A DNA stretch of 64,000 bases from Ornithinibacillus contaminans (lineage in GTDB: Bacteria; Bacillota; Bacilli; Bacillales; Amphibacillaceae), in NCBI RefSeq assembly GCF_001038425.2, contig NZ_LDPV02000009.1, positions 124,001 to 188,000 of the forward strand, read 5' to 3'. Both the position numbers and the translations under genes were made by a program. Numbering within the stretch: position 1 is the stretch's first letter; every line of letters starts with the position of its first letter. This document shows positions 19,517 to 28,196 of this stretch, in pieces. The notes beneath the pieces were generated by a model that was not told where the DNA came from, searched no databases, and saw only the letters and a list, made by a program, of their open reading frames with translations.

Positions 19517-20458
19517 TTAGTTCTTATATGCTTGAATTACATGGTGTAAATCCTTCACCACTTCTGCGGCCTCGTCCCAAGAATACACAGATGCGCCTGA
19601 TGCTAATGGATGTCCTCCACCATTATAGGCTGCAGCAACTTCATTTATTACTGGTCCTTTAGAACGAAGACGAACACGGATTTGATCATCTTCTTCGATG
19701 AAGAATACCCATACTAATATACCTTCTACATCCCCAAGTGTACCGACCAGCTGCCCTGTCTCCATCACACTAACCTGAAATTGCTCCAAAATAGGCTTTG
19801 TTAATTTGATGACACTCAGCCCATCCTGTTCCAATGTAAAGTTCTGAAGAATATAACCGCGCAATCTGGCCAGATTGTCTTTTACATTGTAGATACCATC
19901 ATATAGCTGTGAACGATCAAAGTCATATGCGACTAACTCTGCGGCATACTGAAGGGTTTTCTTTGTTGTGCTAGGAAATAGGAAGCGACCTGTATCACCT
20001 ACTATTCCAGCATAGAGTAGCCTCGCTGCTGCCTCGTTCATTTCCATTTCTTCTGCCTTCGTAAATAATTCATATATCATCTCACTAGTTGAACTAGCCG
20101 TCGTATCCACCCAGCTAATATCACCATATGGATCGACATTCGGATGATGGTCAATTTTAATAATCTTATCACCTGATGTATAACGCGAATCATCAATTCG
20201 AGCCGTATTTGCAGTATCACAAATGATAATGAGCGCATTTTCAAAAACAGCATCGTCAATTTGATCCATTTTGACTAAAAACGTTAAGGAAGGATCATCT
20301 TCCCCTACTACATAGACCTTTTTGTCCGGATAGGTTGCTTGAATTAATTCCCGCAAGCCCGCCTGTGAACCTAGCGCATCTGGGTCTGGGCGTACATGAC
20401 GATGAATAATAATCGTGTTGTATTCTTTAATTGCTGCTTGGATTGCTTGAATAGACAT
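19517..20458 (-). CDS. nrnA: NrnA oligoribonuclease / pAp phosphatase
   Basis: A DHH/DHHA1 phosphoesterase, 313 aa. It degrades very short RNAs and removes the 3' phosphate from pAp; in some species it also degrades pGpG, the breakdown product of c-di-GMP. Metal-binding motifs are HRHVRPDPDALGS near the N-terminus, ICDTANTARID, and KIDHHPN; the DHHA1 end has NGGGHPLASGAS. It sits between ytrHI and ytpI, as YtqI does in B. subtilis. AAGGAG precedes the ATG. Confidence 0.95.
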   Translation of the reverse strand: MSIQAIQAAIKEYNTIIIHRHVRPDPDALGSQAGLRELIQATYPDKKVYVVGEDDPSLTFLVKMDQIDDAVFENALIIICDTANTARIDDSRYTSGDKIIKIDHHPNVDPYGDISWVDTTASSTSEMIYELFTKAEEMEMNEAAARLLYAGIVGDTGRFLFPSTTKKTLQYAAELVAYDFDRSQLYDGIYNVKDNLARLRGYILQNFTLEQDGLSVIKLTKPILEQFQVSVMETGQLVGTLGDVEGILVWVFFIEEDDQIRVRLRSKGPVINEVAAAYNGGGHPLASGASVYSWDEAAEVVKDLHHVIQAYKN

Positions 20459-20572
20459 GCGTGTTCTCCTTTTTTAAGTATCTAAATCTACCTAATAACT
20501 AGCTAATATTACTGTTAAGATGCTACAATATGGGTTGAAATGGTTAACATATAAAATTAGGAGTAGATACCT

Positions 20573-20869
20573 ATGATTATTTTTCCTATCGTGATTGTGC
20601 TTTCCATTGTAATGTATTTATATTACAAGGTAGCTATTTTAAAAACTAAGGATGGTTTGACACAAGCATACTTTAATGCAAAAGCAAGAATTTGCCTTGG
20701 TGCTTTCATCCTATTTTTTGGAATAAACCAATACATATTTTATCAGACTCGCATTTCACTTTTTATCGGTATCATATTTATTGTACTCGGTGTCTTACAG
20801 CTTGTACGAGGATTTAAAGAAACGAAGCACTACCGTAGTGAATGGAGACGTTTGAACCCTGCTGACTAG
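20573..20869 (+). CDS. ytpI: YtpI family membrane protein
   Basis: A 98-aa protein with three hydrophobic segments (about 1-20, 41-60, 63-82) and a basic C-terminal end (SEWRRLNP). It matches YtpI in length, layout and position between nrnA and ytoI. No function is known. It is a single gene; its stop codon lies inside the stem of its terminator. Confidence 0.85.
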   Translation: MIIFPIVIVLSIVMYLYYKVAILKTKDGLTQAYFNAKARICLGAFILFFGINQYIFYQTRISLFIGIIFIVLGVLQLVRGFKETKHYRSEWRRLNPAD

Positions 20870-20893
20870 GTTTCACTAGTCAGCTTTTTCTTT
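20861..20893 (+). terminator. Terminator after ytpI
   Basis: Perfect 9-bp stem GCTGACTAG/CTAGTCAGC with a 6-nt loop and T-run; the first arm contains the ytpI stop codon. Confidence 0.9.
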
Positions 20894-20914
20894 ATGTACT
20901 GCTAATTAAGTAAT

Positions 20915-22222
20915 CTAACGGTCCATAATATGTGCCATTAGCAGTGCTTTACCGACTAGATTTTTCTCATTAAACACTTCCACATCAATCTTCGCATAAA
21001 TTCGTCCTGCCTCTAATAATTGTGGCTTAATGATTAACGTAGAATCAATCGGAACAGGCTTCATAAAGTATACGGTCAGATTTTCCACTACTAAATCACC
21101 TTTTTTCAACTGAAGCAATAATCGGTTACTTGCCTCCGTAACTAGTGTGGTAAAGACACCATGGGATAGTGTTCCTAATTGATTCGTCATCTGGGGAATA
21201 ACCTTTGCTTGAAAAATCGTCTTATCCTCTTCTAGCGAATCAATATTCTTTTTCACGATATCATCAATCGTTTCCCCGATTTGTGGCTGACGTTGTATTT
21301 GCTGAAGTGCTTTTAACACATCTTGTCTCGACACAATTCCTATTAAGCTTGATGTTTCATCAACTACAGGTACAACTTCAATGCCTTCCCAAACCATCAT
21401 ATGAGCTACGTACGCTAATGACGTTTTTGATTGAACCACAATGGGGTGCTTGGTCATAACCTTCTCAATCGGAAAATCACTGTCCTTCCCGATAATATCC
21501 TTTGATGTTACAATTCCGACAACACGATTTCGCTCATCAAGAACTGGGAACCTCGAGTGAGTGGAATGCTCATTTATCGTATACCATTCCCTTACACTGT
21601 CACCAATTTTCAAATAATGTGCTTGCTCAATAGGTGTACAGATATCGCCAACAAACACGATTTCCTTCTTGATTAGTTGATCATAGATAGCACGATTTAT
21701 CATTGCAGCAACCGTAAACGTATCATAGCTCGTCGAGATGATCGGAAGCTGTTTTTCATCTGCTAGCCGCTTAATATAATCCTCCGTATCAAATCCACCA
21801 GTAATGAGCACTGCTGCGCCTTCACTAAGCGCTAATTCATGTGCTTTTACGCGGTTTCCCACGATTAATAAAGAATCTGCTTCCGTGTAGCGCATCATCG
21901 CATCGAGCTGCATCGCACCGATAACAAACTTATTTAAGGTTTTATGTAGTCCTTCTCGTCCACCTAGCACTTGACCATCCACAATATTGATTACTTCTGC
22001 AAAAGTAAGTCGTTCAAAGTTTTCCTTTTTCTTCCGTTCAATTCGAATGGTTCCCACTCGTTCAATCGTGCTAACAAGGCCAATATTTTCCGCTTCCTTT
22101 ATTGCACGATAAGCGGTGCCTTCACTAACATTTAAGCCTTTTGCAATTTGTCTTACTGAAATTTTACTCCCAACATTTAATGAAACAATGTGTTGGATAA
22201 TTTGTTCATGTTTTGTTGCCAA
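20915..22222 (-). CDS. ytoI: YtoI: HTH-DRTGG-CBS-hotdog protein
   Basis: A four-domain protein (435 aa from a TTG at 22222): N-terminal helix-turn-helix (about 12-60, NVSEGTAYRAIKEAENIGL), DRTGG domain (about 70-185), a pair of CBS domains (about 190-310) and a hotdog thioesterase-like domain (about 325-435, ending LMAHIMDR). The TTG is chosen because GGTGA lies 4 nt upstream and the product then begins ATKHEQI like B. subtilis YtoI; an in-frame TTG at 22240 has no ribosome site. CBS pairs commonly sense adenine nucleotides. The regulated target is unknown. It marks the left boundary of the pilus locus. Confidence 0.9.
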   Translation of the reverse strand: MATKHEQIIQHIVSLNVGSKISVRQIAKGLNVSEGTAYRAIKEAENIGLVSTIERVGTIRIERKKKENFERLTFAEVINIVDGQVLGGREGLHKTLNKFVIGAMQLDAMMRYTEADSLLIVGNRVKAHELALSEGAAVLITGGFDTEDYIKRLADEKQLPIISTSYDTFTVAAMINRAIYDQLIKKEIVFVGDICTPIEQAHYLKIGDSVREWYTINEHSTHSRFPVLDERNRVVGIVTSKDIIGKDSDFPIEKVMTKHPIVVQSKTSLAYVAHMMVWEGIEVVPVVDETSSLIGIVSRQDVLKALQQIQRQPQIGETIDDIVKKNIDSLEEDKTIFQAKVIPQMTNQLGTLSHGVFTTLVTEASNRLLLQLKKGDLVVENLTVYFMKPVPIDSTLIIKPQLLEAGRIYAKIDVEVFNEKNLVGKALLMAHIMDR

Positions 22223-22298
22223 TTGTTCACCGACTTTCAACTGTACTAGTCATATTACGTAACTATAGTATACAGATGAATGGCTATCTGCTCAATGT

Positions 22299-22523
22299 TT
22301 AAGAATCTGTTTGTCTAATTCGCTCATAATTCTGTTCCATAACTGGTGGTTCAGATAATTGAAGTAGTGTTGCAAAATTTGCCCCTACTACTAGAACCAA
22401 AAAACCTAACCAGCTCGCCCAAAAAATCATCTCCACTTGTGATTTTGCTGCAGGAATAAGTGGCCAAGCGAAATATAAAAAAAATGCAGCTAACAATAAG
22501 CGTAATATCGCATAATGTCTCAT
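22299..22523 (-). CDS. Small two-helix membrane protein
   Basis: A 74-aa protein with two hydrophobic segments (about 5-25 and 33-55) and a short polar tail. GGGGGG lies 5 nt before the ATG. It begins about 80 nt after the last pilus gene on the same strand, with no clear terminator between, so it may be the distal gene of that operon or an independent housekeeping gene next to ytoI. I do not recognise the family. Confidence 0.65.
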   Translation of the reverse strand: MRHYAILRLLLAAFFLYFAWPLIPAAKSQVEMIFWASWLGFLVLVVGANFATLLQLSEPPVMEQNYERIRQTDS

Positions 22524-22605
22524 CAAATCCCCCCTTAACCTATTAGTAGTATGTTTATGAACAAGCTAGGGTAAACAGAACTTACTTCCCAACAATCATC
22601 AAAAG

Positions 22606-23121
22606 CTAATTCGTATAATAAGTTGTAAAGGTTATAATGGCATGGACCCCCACCTCAGACCGGCGAACATCCAGCATATCCACTGTTATAAATCGTTCAT
22701 TGTGGAGTATTGCTTCCAGAAAATTAGTGACTGCTATACCTTCCGCAGCATCCACTTCCACGAAATAGGATGCTGCTTGTACTTGAATATTGTTTTTTTC
22801 TAAATCACGCGCGTCCATATACGTAATCGTTACGTTCGATTGTTTTGCTACTTGTTCAAGTTGTTCTACGACACTAGCAGTTGCTTTTTCAGTAGGAATT
22901 TGCTGGTGAATGGTTGGTGCGGCAAAATCATTCTTATCATTTGGTATATCTTCTAACTCGGTTGCAGATTTTTCATACATCGCTAGCTCTTGATCTAATC
23001 TACTTTCTTCCATTGCTAACGGTCTGATGAGCCCAACATGTAGACTACCATATAGAAGTCCCGCTCCAATAAAACTAGCAACGAATAGTAACGTATAGCT
23101 TCTAGTCCATTTCTGATTCAT
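22606..23121 (-). CDS. pilO: PilO-like type IV pilus alignment protein
   Basis: A 171-aa inner-membrane protein: one N-terminal helix (about 10-28), a coiled coil (to about 60) and a small C-terminal ferredoxin-like domain (about 75-171). This is the layout of PilO. PilO and PilN form a membrane dimer linking PilM to the pilus machine. The ATG at 23121 has GAGGAG 10 nt upstream; a GTG at 23127 with a 4-nt spacing is also possible. It overlaps the end of pilN, consistent with coupling. Sequence similarity in this family is low, so the assignment leans on fold and position. Confidence 0.8.
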   Translation of the reverse strand: MNQKWTRSYTLLFVASFIGAGLLYGSLHVGLIRPLAMEESRLDQELAMYEKSATELEDIPNDKNDFAAPTIHQQIPTEKATASVVEQLEQVAKQSNVTITYMDARDLEKNNIQVQAASYFVEVDAAEGIAVTNFLEAILHNERFITVDMLDVRRSEVGVHAIITFTTYYTN

Positions 23122-23650
23122 ATTCACGCAACTCCTCTTTGGCAGCGTTAGAATTAAGTATGACGGTTAGAGTAGCATCATATCCTTCATCGGTTAGATT
23201 GACAGCTGTTAATTGAACGTCATTCACATAAGACTTACTATCCACCTCAGAAATATATTGGGCCACATGTGCTAAGCTTGAAAAATGAGCTTCAATAATA
23301 AGTTGGTTCTCCTCTGTATGCTGATACGAAATAAACGAACTATCAGGCTGTACAGGCTCTAACAAATCATTGTACAATCGCACTGTTGGCTGTGTTTCTT
23401 GCATTAATGTTGCTAGTATAGATTGTACATTTATAGCATTTTCATTTATAATATCTGCTTGTTTTGAACTAACTATTTCCAGCTGTGTCAACACTTCTCT
23501 TTTCTCCGTAACTGATTTTTCTAATGTATATCTTTGAACGAAAACAGTAGCAAGTATTGTTAGTACGCAAAGAAGTACTAGGATTCCAACCAAATATGGA
23601 GCAAGGTTTTTTTTCGTTTTCTTTTGAAGAAAATTTATTTCTACATTCAT
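23102..23650 (-). CDS. pilN: PilN-like type IV pilus alignment protein
   Basis: A 182-aa protein with a short cytoplasmic N-terminus (MNVEINFLQKK, a form of the INLLP motif by which PilN binds PilM), one membrane helix (about 20-40), a coiled coil (about 45-90) and a C-terminal domain with a beta-alpha pattern. It is sandwiched between pilM and pilO in the standard M-N-O order, 15 nt after pilM and overlapping pilO. Confidence 0.85.
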   Translation of the reverse strand: MNVEINFLQKKTKKNLAPYLVGILVLLCVLTILATVFVQRYTLEKSVTEKREVLTQLEIVSSKQADIINENAINVQSILATLMQETQPTVRLYNDLLEPVQPDSSFISYQHTEENQLIIEAHFSSLAHVAQYISEVDSKSYVNDVQLTAVNLTDEGYDATLTVILNSNAAKEELREYESEMD

Positions 23651-23665
23651 GGATTGTTCCCCTTT

Positions 23666-24580
23666 TTATACTTCTTGTTTTAAGGCTAAACCTAATACGT
23701 CCACATATTTAACCTCTTGTACAATATCAGTAAATGTTAGAACTTCCATTGGCAATGTTTCACGTAACGACTTCCAAATTCTAGGAAGATAGGGGACGTC
23801 CCCCGACAATAAAACTAAATTGATGGAGGCTTGTCCCTTTGAAATCGAGAATTGGTAAAAATCAATTATCCGTCTTACTTCTATTAAGTACTCATTCATT
23901 AGCCGCTCTGTACTCTGCTCCGTCATTTCCTCCTGTCGTTCACTTACTGTCACTTTAATATATCGTGTAAAAATTGCCTTATGATTTTGAAAAGCCGTTA
24001 CCACTAATGCGTCCGTATTCCACTGTATATGTAACACATGATCATGTTCCATTCTGATTCGTTTATAATAGAGACGATATACTGATAAAGAAGTTAAATC
24101 TGCTACCACTGGCTTTAGTCCAGCCTGCCGAAACACTTCTTCAAAAGCCACTATCTTCTCATTGGGATATGCGTATAGCAGAATATTTCGTAATTGATTC
24201 TCTTCCTCTAAGAATTCAATTGCCAGTGAAGGATTGGCAAACGGCAAGTAAAAACTGTGCCCTAATTGCGTGGATACATAGTGTAAAGACTCTTCCTCAG
24301 TTAATACAGCGGGAATTTGTAGATTTCGAATTACGACCGTATCATCAGGTAAACAGAAGTAGAGCGGTTTTCCCTTCCAGTTTTTCTTTTTAACCAAGGT
24401 TGAAACAGCTTTCAAAAATGCAGCTCTGTTTACAATCGCCCCATCTTTAATAACTTCATGTGGCAGGTTAAGCTCTCCTTTATCAAGTAAGCCTTCTGGA
24501 GAAGAACTATTATGTAAAGAATATCGCAGTACCCGATTGGTAATAACGATATTCACTCTATTTTTCTGCAATAGTTTCAT
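23666..24580 (-). CDS. pilM: PilM-like actin-fold pilus protein
   Basis: A 304-aa cytoplasmic protein without membrane segments, matching PilM of type IV pilus systems, an actin/FtsA-like protein that forms a ring around the cytoplasmic side of the machine and binds the PilN N-terminus. Visible pieces include YFCLPDDTVVIRNLQIPAV, a PilM-like segment with an LGHSFYLPF stretch and a central VVADLTSLSVYRL. It lies 12 nt after the prepilin peptidase gene. Confidence 0.85.
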   Translation of the reverse strand: MKLLQKNRVNIVITNRVLRYSLHNSSSPEGLLDKGELNLPHEVIKDGAIVNRAAFLKAVSTLVKKKNWKGKPLYFCLPDDTVVIRNLQIPAVLTEEESLHYVSTQLGHSFYLPFANPSLAIEFLEEENQLRNILLYAYPNEKIVAFEEVFRQAGLKPVVADLTSLSVYRLYYKRIRMEHDHVLHIQWNTDALVVTAFQNHKAIFTRYIKVTVSERQEEMTEQSTERLMNEYLIEVRRIIDFYQFSISKGQASINLVLLSGDVPYLPRIWKSLRETLPMEVLTFTDIVQEVKYVDVLGLALKQEV

Positions 24581-24592
24581 GCTTCCACCTTC

Positions 24593-25339
24593 TTAAACTA
24601 TGTTTGATAAATACCAATCTAAGATTGGATCACCATAGAAATACGCTAAGATTGTACCAATAATAATATATGGCCCAAACGCAACGGGTTGCTTACGCTC
24701 AACTACCTTAAATAGCAGTAGGACTGCCCCAACCATAGCACCTGTAATACAAGAGAGAAAGAATGCTAATAAGACCTTGTTTAGCCCTAAAATAACTCCT
24801 AATACTGCAAAAAGCTTCATATCACCTGCTCCCATTCCGCCACGACTAACAATAATAATTATCGCAATAATTACAAATCCTACAAGGGAACCGATAATCG
24901 GTGAGTACCACGGATCAAATGGCTCTATGATTCGGATTAAACAAAATAATGGTAAGAAGAAAAGTAAAATCTTATTAGGGATAATCATATAGGAAATATC
25001 TGAAACCAAGATAATCGTTAACATCGAAACGAGTAATAAGCTAGCAGCCAATTCCAAACGAATACCAAACTGCAGATAACTTAACACAAATAAACAGCCC
25101 GTTAATAGTTCCACTACAGGATACATAACCGAAATCCGTTTTCTGCACTGACGGCACTTCCCGCCTAGCAGCACAAAAGATACTACTGGAATAAGCTCAT
25201 ACCAGGTTAGTGTTTGGTGACAACTAGGGCACTCTGACCGCTCATTCGCAAATGGTTTATTTAGTGGTAACCTCATCCCAACAACATTAAAAAACGAGCC
25301 AAAGATGAGCCCAAGTATAAAAAAGAAAACCACATTCAT
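24593..25339 (-). CDS. pilD: Prepilin peptidase / N-methyltransferase
   Basis: A 248-aa membrane protease (A24 family) that cleaves the leader of prepilins and N-methylates the new N-terminus. The N-terminal domain has the zinc-type cysteines C37, C40, C62 and C65. The catalytic aspartates are D114 (VSDISYMIIPNK) and D173 (GMGAGDMKLF). About seven or eight membrane segments. It follows the major pilin gene but a terminator lies between them. Bacilli usually have ComC for competence pseudopili; this is a second, pilus-linked candidate. Confidence 0.94.
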   Translation of the reverse strand: MNVVFFFILGLIFGSFFNVVGMRLPLNKPFANERSECPSCHQTLTWYELIPVVSFVLLGGKCRQCRKRISVMYPVVELLTGCLFVLSYLQFGIRLELAASLLLVSMLTIILVSDISYMIIPNKILLFFLPLFCLIRIIEPFDPWYSPIIGSLVGFVIIAIIIIVSRGGMGAGDMKLFAVLGVILGLNKVLLAFFLSCITGAMVGAVLLLFKVVERKQPVAFGPYIIIGTILAYFYGDPILDWYLSNIV

Positions 25340-25371
25340 CTCCTAGCCTCCCCGCATCCTAACGTTGTCGT

Positions 25372-25401
25372 GAAAAAGCCCTGCAAGTAAAATGCAAGGC
25401 T
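25372..25401 (-). terminator. Terminator directly after the major pilin gene
   Basis: On the minus strand AGCCTTGCA pairs with TGCAGGGCT (one wobble), with a 7-nt loop and then five Ts. It would end most transcripts after pilA and leave partial read-through into pilD-MNO. Confidence 0.8.
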
Positions 25402-25423
25402 AAGAATAATTTCATTACTCTAT

Positions 25424-25774
25424 TTATTTCTCGTCTTCAACATATTGATATGTACTATCTTGCTTCTTGACCGTACCACTGTATGTTTCACCGTCTGCTC
25501 CCGGTTTATCTGGAATTCCTTCCAAAAATCCAATTTCTACTAATTCATTCAATGTAATGCTGTCATCATCGCCAAATTCACCAGATACATCTGCTAATCT
25601 AGCAGCATTCTCAAACAATTTATGATTGGCATCATTGGCATCTTCTTTGGAGTTTGCAATAACATTTCCGATTGCCGGTACTGCGATAGCTAAAATAATT
25701 GCTAATATAGCAATAACTGCAAGTAATTCTACTAATGTAAAACCTTTATCCTTTTTCCATAAACGCTTTAACAT
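25424..25774 (-). CDS. pilA: Major type IV prepilin
   Basis: A 116-aa prepilin. The leader is short and basic (MLKRLWKKDKG), cut after Gly11, and the mature protein starts FTLVELLAVIAILAIILAIA with the conserved Glu at position 5 of the mature form. The rest is a small acidic, soluble domain. No cysteines are seen. The ATG at 25774 has a strong GGTGGGGG ribosome site; a GTG 12 nt earlier overlaps it. It has its own promoter, a c-di-GMP-II riboswitch in the leader, and its own terminator, the pattern expected for the abundant structural pilin. Confidence 0.92.
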   Translation of the reverse strand: MLKRLWKKDKGFTLVELLAVIAILAIILAIAVPAIGNVIANSKEDANDANHKLFENAARLADVSGEFGDDDSITLNELVEIGFLEGIPDKPGADGETYSGTVKKQDSTYQYVEDEK

Positions 25775-25812
25775 GTATTCCCCCACCTTTTACTATAATT
25801 TATACCGTATAA

Positions 25813-25895
25813 ACATAGTCGGTCGGTTGCACTACTTACTCCTAACTATCCAAGTGCCCACATACAGATAGTTAATCATTGTATCCTACTTTAGT
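25813..25895 (-). ncRNA. Cyclic-di-GMP-II riboswitch
   Basis: The minus-strand leader of pilA contains the conserved core of the class II c-di-GMP riboswitch: ACAATGAT, a GTGGGCACTTG segment, AGTAGTGCAACCGACCG, and a perfect 7-bp P2 stem (AACTATC with GATAGTT). GCACT and AGTGC can form the pseudoknot, and AGTAGG and CCGACT form a P1 stem with one mismatch. The sequence resembles the Clostridium acetobutylicum aptamer known from structure work. No terminator lies between it and pilA. The ribosome site GGTGGGG can partly pair with ACCGACC of the aptamer, which suggests translational control, with ligand exposing the site (inference). Confidence 0.93.
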
Positions 25896-25905
25896 CCCTG
25901 GTCCT

Positions 25906-25911
25906 ATTATA
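25906..25911 (-). promoter_or_regulatory. -10 element of the pilA promoter
   Basis: Minus-strand TATAAT lies about 15 nt before the riboswitch, so the transcript would begin just ahead of the aptamer. The -35 region is weak, hinting at activator or alternative-factor help, which the sequence does not settle. Confidence 0.5.
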
Positions 25912-25940
25912 CGTGATACTCTGACAATTATCTACACAAT

Positions 25941-27140
25941 TTATTGTAAATTTTCAAAAAGTGCAAACATTGGAATTACAACTGCTGCAATAATACTTCC
26001 GACGATAAATGTTAAGATAATAATCATCAATGGTTCAATTAACGTTTTCATTCGGTTCGATAATTGCACTACTTCTTCCTCGTAAAATTCTGCCGCCTTT
26101 AATAGCATCTGATCTAACGTACCGGTTTTTTCACCGATTTGCATCATTTGAATGATTAATGGCGGAATTGTCCAATGCGCTTTCATCGGAATAGTCATTG
26201 AGTCTCCATCCGCCAATGACTTTCGTACGTCTTTTAAAACAGCTTTTAATACTCGATTCCCTACGACAGATTCTGTAATCTCTACTGCTTGCAAAATTGG
26301 TACCGCACTGTTCACAAGTGTACTTAACGTCGTAGTCATCCGTACAAGCTCGCCTTTAAGTACAAGTGTACCGATTAACGGAAATCTTAGCTTTCTATCA
26401 TCTACCTTGTATGAAAATGCGTCTCGTTTTAGCAAAAATGAAAAAAGAATGATGATCCCGATACAAACAATAAGCATCATCCACCAGAAATTTGCCACAA
26501 AAGTACTAACCGCTAATACAAAGTGAGTAAATGCGGGTATCTCTTGTCCAAAGGAATCAAACATGCCAACAAATTGGGGCACGATAAACACTAATAAAAA
26601 GACACTTAAAATTAGTGTAATCATACCTACGACACTTGGATAAAGAAGCGCAGATATAATTCGCTGCCTGTTTCGATATTCCCTTTCAAAATAATCGGCC
26701 ATCTCTACTAAAATCTCGTCTAATTTACCACTTGCTTCTCCAGCTTTAATCATATTCACTAAAAGACTTGGGAAGACCTTCGGATGCTTGGAGACAGCCT
26801 TAGATAGTGCTTCTCCGCTTTCTAATTGTTTATCAATATCGGTTAACGTAGATTTCAATACTCTATTATCTGTTTGCTCAGCCATCGTCTTAGTCGCACC
26901 CGAAATTGGAATTCCAGCATGAATCAATGTAGCATATTGTCGTAAAAACAAGACAAATTCTTTTCGATTTACACGCTTCGTTAACGTGATATCCTTGTTC
27001 CATAACGTCGTCTCCTGAAGCTTTAGCACAAATAACTTTTCTTTCTCAAGTGTGTTAATTGCCGCTTCTTTCGATTCAGCCTCCAGCTTTCCAGTAACCT
27101 GCTCACCAGCCATATTTTTAGCAAGATATTGATAGTTCAA
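25941..27140 (-). CDS. pilC: PilC-like pilus platform protein
   Basis: A 399-aa inner-membrane protein with two type II secretion F domains (about 65-190 and 265-390), each ending in membrane helices (about 165-190, 215-235 and 368-392). It is the platform on which PilB and PilT rotate pilin subunits in or out. The N-terminal start MNYQYLAKNMAGEQVTGKLE is typical for PilC. The gene follows pilT by 3 nt and is last before the pilA promoter. Confidence 0.93.
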   Translation of the reverse strand: MNYQYLAKNMAGEQVTGKLEAESKEAAINTLEKEKLFVLKLQETTLWNKDITLTKRVNRKEFVLFLRQYATLIHAGIPISGATKTMAEQTDNRVLKSTLTDIDKQLESGEALSKAVSKHPKVFPSLLVNMIKAGEASGKLDEILVEMADYFEREYRNRQRIISALLYPSVVGMITLILSVFLLVFIVPQFVGMFDSFGQEIPAFTHFVLAVSTFVANFWWMMLIVCIGIIILFSFLLKRDAFSYKVDDRKLRFPLIGTLVLKGELVRMTTTLSTLVNSAVPILQAVEITESVVGNRVLKAVLKDVRKSLADGDSMTIPMKAHWTIPPLIIQMMQIGEKTGTLDQMLLKAAEFYEEEVVQLSNRMKTLIEPLMIIILTFIVGSIIAAVVIPMFALFENLQ

Positions 27141-27143
27141 AAC

Positions 27144-28184
27144 TTAATATCCCCTTTCTTGTAAAAAAGGAGCTGCTGTTTCATAGGCTATTTCATTCGC
27201 CTCAATTAATCGCTTCACATCCATTTCCATTGTGTGCATTCCTTGTTCTTTAGATGTTTGTAACACACTCTGAATTTGGTGCAGCTTTTCATTCCGGATA
27301 AGATTTTTTACTCCAGAGTTATTAAGCAACACCTCGGTTGCAACACGTCTACCAGTATTATTCTTTGTAATTAAGAGTCGCTGTGAAATAACCGCCCGCA
27401 AAATTGCGGATAATTGAATTCGAATTTGATCCTGCTGTTCGGACGGAAACACATCAATTATTCGTTCAATCGTGGAAACAGCATCTGTTGTATGTAAAGT
27501 CCCAAGCACTAAATGCCCTGTTTCTGCGGCAGTTATCGCCGTTGAGATGGTTTCTAAATCACGCATTTCTCCAACTAAAATCACATCCGGATCTTGTCTT
27601 AAACATGCTCGAAGACCACCAGCAAAACTATTCGTATCAAAGCCTACCTCCCGCTGATCAATTACAGACTGCTGATGTGTATGCATATACTCGATTGGAT
27701 CCTCTAATGTGATAATATGCTTTTTCATCGTTTGATTCATATAGTCCACCATTGCTGCTAAGGTCGTACTTTTTCCACTTCCTGTAGGACCGGTGACCAG
27801 AACAAGACCATGTGTATACTGGACAAGCCGCTTCACTACAAATGGTAAATAGAGCTCCTCCATGGAGGGAATCACTGTTGGGACTAGTCGGATAGCTAAG
27901 GAAAGTTCCCCTCTTTGGTAGTAAGTATTAATGCGAAAGCGAGCAACACCACTTATCCCATAGGAGAAATCTAATTCACGTTTACGCTCTAATTGATTCC
28001 ATAATTCCTCTGGTAAAATATCCTGCACAATGATTTTAGTTATCGAGGGAGAGATCTTTTCCTTGTTCTGTTCTATTAATCTCCCATTTATTCGAAAAAT
28101 CGGTGCCTTGCCAATCGTCAAATGTACATCTGAAGCATTCGAGTGGTATGCCTCTGTTAACCACTGATTGAATTGATCTTTCAT
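27144..28184 (-). CDS. pilT: PilT-like pilus retraction ATPase
   Basis: A 346-aa hexameric ATPase that powers pilus retraction. Walker A is GPTGSGKST (132-140), the Asp box has EDPIEYMH, Walker B is VILVGEMRD (201-209) and the His box GTLHT. The C-terminus has the PilT-type segment GVKNLIRNEKLHQIQSVLQ, which separates it from PilB. It follows pilB by 12 nt. B. subtilis-type competence pseudopili have no PilT, so this gene argues for a true retractable pilus. Confidence 0.94.
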   Translation of the reverse strand: MKDQFNQWLTEAYHSNASDVHLTIGKAPIFRINGRLIEQNKEKISPSITKIIVQDILPEELWNQLERKRELDFSYGISGVARFRINTYYQRGELSLAIRLVPTVIPSMEELYLPFVVKRLVQYTHGLVLVTGPTGSGKSTTLAAMVDYMNQTMKKHIITLEDPIEYMHTHQQSVIDQREVGFDTNSFAGGLRACLRQDPDVILVGEMRDLETISTAITAAETGHLVLGTLHTTDAVSTIERIIDVFPSEQQDQIRIQLSAILRAVISQRLLITKNNTGRRVATEVLLNNSGVKNLIRNEKLHQIQSVLQTSKEQGMHTMEMDVKRLIEANEIAYETAAPFLQERGY

Positions 28185-28196
28185 CGTTATCCCCCC

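Noticed and set aside
25790-25820. A seven-codon upstream frame between the riboswitch and pilA
   Set aside because: It begins with an ATG in the aptamer edge but has no ribosome site; probably chance.
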